A DNA stretch of 64,000 nucleotides from positions 4,092,001-4,156,000 of the forward strand of contig OX419757.1 in assembly GCA_948567375.1 (NCBI GenBank). The letters are read 5' to 3'. The stretch is from Lunularia cruciata. Its lineage: Eukaryota; Streptophyta; Marchantiopsida; Lunulariales; Lunulariaceae. The notes below the pieces were generated by a model. It saw only the letters and a list, made by a program, of their open reading frames with translations. It did no database searches and was not told the DNA's origin. Shown in pieces: positions 59,914 through 64,000 of the stretch (position 1 is the first letter of the stretch; the number at the start of each line of letters is the position of its first letter). The position numbers and the translations under genes were made by a program.

Positions 59914-62309
59914 AGTAATTCACATGTAGTAATTCACCATGTAAGTGTTGCATCCTCAAAAAAATCTGGTAATAATGAGACCCACTCATTCTTCCTCCTC
60001 TCATTTTTTCCTATGAAAATCTCTCTTGAAGTCTCTCACAAAGGTGTCCATATTTTTTCCATCCTTGCCAAAGGAAATTGGAAGTTTCCTCATCTTAGCT
60101 CCTCACTATCTTTCTCTTTTCTCTCAATCATTTTTTCTCTTTCACTTTATAACTAATAGAGTATATACATGACTAACACCATTTGAGAGTAATCCACCTT
60201 AGGAAACACAAAAGGTTCAGGTTGCTCCAAGATTTCTATAGCAACATCAAATCCTAGAGTGCATATTAATTGAATACTCATGGATAGTTTATCCATAAGT
60301 TGAAAGATTATCTCCATCACTAATCTTGAGAACTAGCTGATGAGGATGGAAGTTTCTTTGTCTATACTAGGATTCTCTCCAAGATCTTTCACCAAAATCT
60401 TCAAAAATATTGTTACTCCACTACACTCATGTTCTTTTGGAAATCCTTCCACTCCATAAACCTCACACAACTCCTTGGTCTTAGATCTCCTCCTTCCCAC
60501 TCTTGGTGAGGAGGGTCCAACATGCAATCCCAAGTCAAGTAAACCTCTCTTTTCCCTCAATCTCTTGCTCTCAACTGTCAATGAGCATAAACTTGCCTTA
60601 TGTCTCTTCTTTCCATATAAAAAGCACTTAGACTCACTCTTTACTCTAAGTAATGAATATTTTTGGATCCTCTCAACACTCTCTTTAAATTATATTCTAA
60701 AATCTTTTTTCCTCAAATCTACCCTTACAATCACCTCAAACCTTAGAGAACCTTGCATAACCTCAACTTCCACTCTTGGTTACACTTCATGTTCCCAAGA
60801 TGAGTCTAAACACTCAATCATACTTTTGGTTGCTCTCACACTCCTCATACATGAGATTTCAACTCTCTAGAATAGACCTCTCCTCACAATGTCATTAAAT
60901 TCTCCTCAATTGGTATGTCATAATATTTTGAAATTTTTCACACTTGATCACAACTCCAAGATGTACTCTCCTACAAAATTGCAGATCTTTTTATTGAGCC
61001 ATTTGGCCTAAGCATCTTTCTGTTCTACACATATATTTCAGATTTGGTTTGAAAAACATCCCCCTCACTTTAAGAACTCATAACTTCTGTGCAAGAATGA
61101 ACTCTCTCTCATTCTTAGGCAAAAAGGTAGAATACTATGCACTAAATTTTCTTGGACAGTTTAGAAAAATCCAATGAAAAGTGAAGGAATGGAACTCTAT
61201 GCAATTTGTGGGAATAGTTTACCCTACCACCTTCCAAAAATTCTAGTTTAATGCATGTAGCAGCCCTTATAATAATTTCAATTGTCTTGCCTAACATATA
61301 ATCCAGGCTATTTTTGTGAAAATTTCAAGTCCAGATCTCAAACTTGAAGTTTTGTCCAAAATCATCATAATCTCCAAAATTTGCAATCCACTTCACACAA
61401 TCTCTCCAAATCCTCTCATGTGTACAAGATATAAAAAATCACCTCAAAGACATCATAATGAACTACATGATACAAAAATGGGTCTTGGTTCTCTAACATA
61501 AGTTCAACTCTCTACTCCCTTAATGTTCTATCTAAGTGAGCTCTCATAACATCTTTTTGTCTAACTTAGTATTGTACACGAAATATTATCTTGCCTTCTA
61601 GAGAGGTCCTAACAATAGAACCAAAAATATGAGCGGCTTGTATCTCACTCAAGATGAATCTTTGATGGCTATTATGGTAGTGCACCATGGACTAAGAAGA
61701 TAAGGAATCCCAACTCCATCATACTCCTCCAAGGCTAACATTGCAAGACTCAAACCATTGCTCACTAGAGAATTCAATGAGAGAAAGATAGTTGCAAATG
61801 AAAAGATGATAGATACTTCCTCATTCCTAGTTTATATATTTGTGAAGTAGTTATGCACCAAAGTTATAAATTACCATAGTAACTCAAGTTAGTAGGCTAA
61901 AAGTCAAATAAAGTCTAAGGGAATATCCATACTCATGAGAATATTCTCCTATGCATGTGGTCTTATCTTGACCTAACCACTAAGTCAAGGATTCTTTCAC
62001 ATAGGTTATCCTTGGATTATAGAAGAATCTAAAGCAAAAAGACTTGTGGGTCCAAGAGTTCTCAACTCTTTCCTCAAAGCCAAACACCTAGGAATAATAT
62101 CAAGTCAATATACTAGAATCCAAAATAGTAGTGCTAATCTTTTCTACCTCCTCAAAGTAAGGTCCCTTTTATCTTAGCTATGAATAACTTTAGCTAACTA
62201 TGACTAATGTCATACCATCTTTTATATTTGTATAAATAATATGTCTCAAGTACTTATAATATCAAACTAAATATCACAATAGCACATACATGCAAAAATG
62301 TGTGTTAAA
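59914..62309 (-). mobile_element. Family C LTR element fragment (LTR plus gag)
   Basis: On the minus strand an LTR (62307 down to about 61650, matching 54534-55224) is followed by about 1.7 kb that ends in a gag-like part. There, 60626-60585 reads C-F-L-Y-G-K-K-R-H-K-A-S-L-C, a CX2CX4HX4C knuckle with the second Cys changed to Tyr, and an 82-aa frame continues to 60333. No pol and no second LTR are seen. The A2 sequence at this point lost about 1.5 kb (late RT to early integrase), so the fragment came with, or was followed by, a deletion. Confidence 0.65.
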
Positions 62310-63432
62310 GAACATGTGAGCCTAGATCTTATCACATCCTTGCCCAAGACAAAGTGGTAAGGTCACACAACAATTGTGGTGTTTGTGGATAAGCTTCATG
62401 AGCAAATCCATTTGACATCAATGTTTGATACCACGGATGCTCCAGTATTGGTACATATCTGCTTTGACAATGTCTTCAAGCATCATAAGATGTCTTGTAT
62501 ACTAATCTCTGATCGTGATCCTTGATTCATTGAAAATTTTGGCAAGCACTCTTTTGTATACTTGGCACCAAACTTGCTTTGTCGATGGCCTATCATCCTC
62601 AAACTGATAGACAAACCAAAAAATTAAGTTGCACCTTGGAGGATATGCTTTGTACCTTTGTCAAAATTCACCATAAAAACAAGGATGAATATCTTGCAAT
62701 TGCTAAATTTGCATACGATAATTCCAAGTAGGCAAGTACTTCATTATCTCCTTTCTTCTTTAATTTTGGCCAAGATCCACTTGTTCCAGATTCCCTTCTT
62801 TCTTCTCCTCCATTTCATACCCCTCATACTTCCACCTTCTTGACCACCATATCCCAATCCCTCCAACAAGCCAAATATCATCTCCTTGTTGCTCAAAATT
62901 GTTAGAAACAATATGCGGACCACCATCATTGTAGTCTCACCTTTCAACTTGGTGATAAGGTCATGCTCTTGTCTAGTAACCTACTCCTCCCACTTCATAC
63001 CCAAGTCCATAAACTTACTCCTTATTGGATAGGACCCTTTGATGTTACCCAAATCATTCCTCTTGTTGATCATGTCTTGCCTTGCCTTGTCACATGCAAA
63101 TCCACCTTGTCTTTCATGTTGAAGATTTGTCATCCACCAAGTTGAAACCCTTTGTTCCTAACCCATCTTCTTTTTCCTCTTGTGTCCAACCTTCACCTCC
63201 TCCCATCCTTATCAATGATCATGAGGAGTATGAAGTTGATCGTATCCTTGCATGTCACCACATTCAACAAGGCCGCCAATAACATACAAAGTACAAAGTC
63301 CTATGGAAAGAGTATCCCCTCCATGATGCCACTTGGGAACCTCTTTCTCATCTCCTGAATGCACAAACAGCTATCTAAGAGTTTGAAGCTTCCATGGTGA
63401 TAAGGACGTCATCAACTAGCGGTGGGGGAACA
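62310..63432 (+). pseudogene. Gypsy A2 integrase to chromodomain relic
   Basis: Collinear with A1 from HVSLDLITSLPKTK. Readable: VVFVDKLHEQIHL, FDNVFKHHKM, LISDRDP (the Asp mutated in A1 is kept here), AYHPQTDRQT, FGQDPLVPDSLL, YWIGPFDVTQI, KLKPFVPNPSSFSS, EVDRILACHHIQQG, and a chromodomain tail DATWEPLSHLLN. Several stops and shifts. A2 and A1 together allow the ancestral state to be inferred at many sites. Confidence 0.88.
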
Positions 63433-63950
63433 CATAACAATATGGAGCTTATTGATGAGTTAGTTGAGACTAACAAAATAGCAAATAGGCCAAATTAGCT
63501 AAGTATATTCTAAAAACATCTATGAAGCTACTTGGCACCTTCCAAGTATTGTGTAATGTGCATGCCAAGAAGGAAGCTTTTTTAGAAGCTTTTTGGGTAG
63601 CTTAGCTTGCACGCCAAGTAGATGGCTTCTAGATGGAAGTTTCTTGGCTAGCTTAGCTTGCATGCCAAGTAGATGGTTTCTAAATGGAAATTTTTTGGCT
63701 AGCTTACCTTGCACACCAAGTAGGCAACTTCTATAAGGAAGCTTCTTGAGAAAATTCCTGATTAACTTGGCTTGAATTCCAAGTAGGTGGCTTTCAAGAA
63801 ACTTCTTGAGAAGTTTCTCTAGAATATTGTATACTTCCCTATAAATACCAAAGCCTCAACTCATATTAGACATTTGGAGTTTCCCTTATTCAAATGTCTC
63901 AATGTGATCTTCCATTCTCCTATTTCTCTTCTTGGACTCGATCTTTTCTA
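63433..63950 (+). repeat. Gypsy A2 3' LTR with 51-bp tandem array
   Basis: Begins CATAACAATATGG (TG end lost) and ends about ATCTTTTCTA. It is longer than the 5' LTR because a 51-bp unit, TAGCTTAGCTTGCACGCCAA..., occurs about three times between roughly 63590 and 63740. TATAAATA is at about 63840. Confidence 0.88.
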
Positions 63951-64000
63951 ATATTCTCTATTGATGTAATGCCACCTAAAGCTTTGTTTGTAACACCAAG

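Larger units (their letters stand above)
57565..63950 (+). mobile_element. Ty3/gypsy chromovirus A2, decayed and interrupted
   Basis: LTRs at 57565-58004 and 63433-63950 are homologous to A1. Flanks GTATT and ATATT (4 of 5) fit an old target duplication. Gag, protease and the start of RT are present (58265-59913). The rest of RT, RNase H and early integrase are replaced by a family C fragment (59914-62309), and integrase to chromodomain resumes after it. Far more decayed than A1. Confidence 0.9.

Noticed and set aside
63590-63740. Regularly spaced repeats that might suggest a CRISPR array
   Set aside because: Direct 51-bp tandem units without unique spacers, inside a plant retrotransposon LTR.

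Overview
The window is nuclear DNA from a land plant. Evidence: a spliced carotenoid-cleavage dioxygenase gene with canonical GT-AG introns, a plant-type PGG-domain membrane protein, and Ty3/gypsy chromoviruses and Ty1/copia elements with plant tRNA-iMet-type primer sites. It is AT-rich and gene-poor. The short introns (about 120-240 bp) and chromoviruses with a C-terminal chromodomain would fit a bryophyte, lycophyte or similar lineage, but I cannot fix the species.

Layout. 1-6.6 kb: AT-rich intergenic DNA with one decayed solo LTR and small tandem duplications. 6.6-9.6 kb: a complete 7-exon carotenoid cleavage dioxygenase gene (+, 662 aa by my splice model) resembling the zaxinone-synthase-like clade. 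11.6-22.7 kb: a decayed Ty1/copia element (copia-1) that carries a solo LTR of gypsy family B and a nearly full-length gypsy family A element, each flanked by a perfect 5-bp target duplication. 24.3-24.9 kb: a divergent family B LTR. 29.1-29.9 kb: an intact intronless PGG-domain gene (-), with a possible divergent gene starting near 30.2 kb. 30.6-46 kb: mostly non-coding DNA with relics of an unusual reverse-transcriptase family (36.2-37.2 kb minus, 43.9-46.3 kb plus). 46.4-55.8 kb: a second copia element (copia-2), broken by an LTR of a third family (C) and by a gypsy family B element. 57.6-63.95 kb: an older gypsy family A element (A2) broken by a minus-strand family C fragment.

Pieces of the PGG locus reappear at 41.96-42.78 kb and 55.82-56.49 kb in the same order and orientation. 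They are strongly decayed, with about 13 kb of transposons between them, so one ancient duplicate of the PGG locus appears to have been opened up by insertions. The two intact host genes are the only convincing functional genes; nearly all other coding similarity belongs to dead or dying retroelements. No bacterial-type operon, CRISPR array or defence system is present. The most interesting signals are: the family A LTR, packed with GAA/TTC units that form canonical heat-shock elements just upstream of its TATA box; nonsense codons in the A1 element almost all explicable by single C-to-T changes; the same -1 gag/pol frame relation in two gypsy families; and a gypsy B element whose primer-binding region is replaced by a second copy of its own flank.
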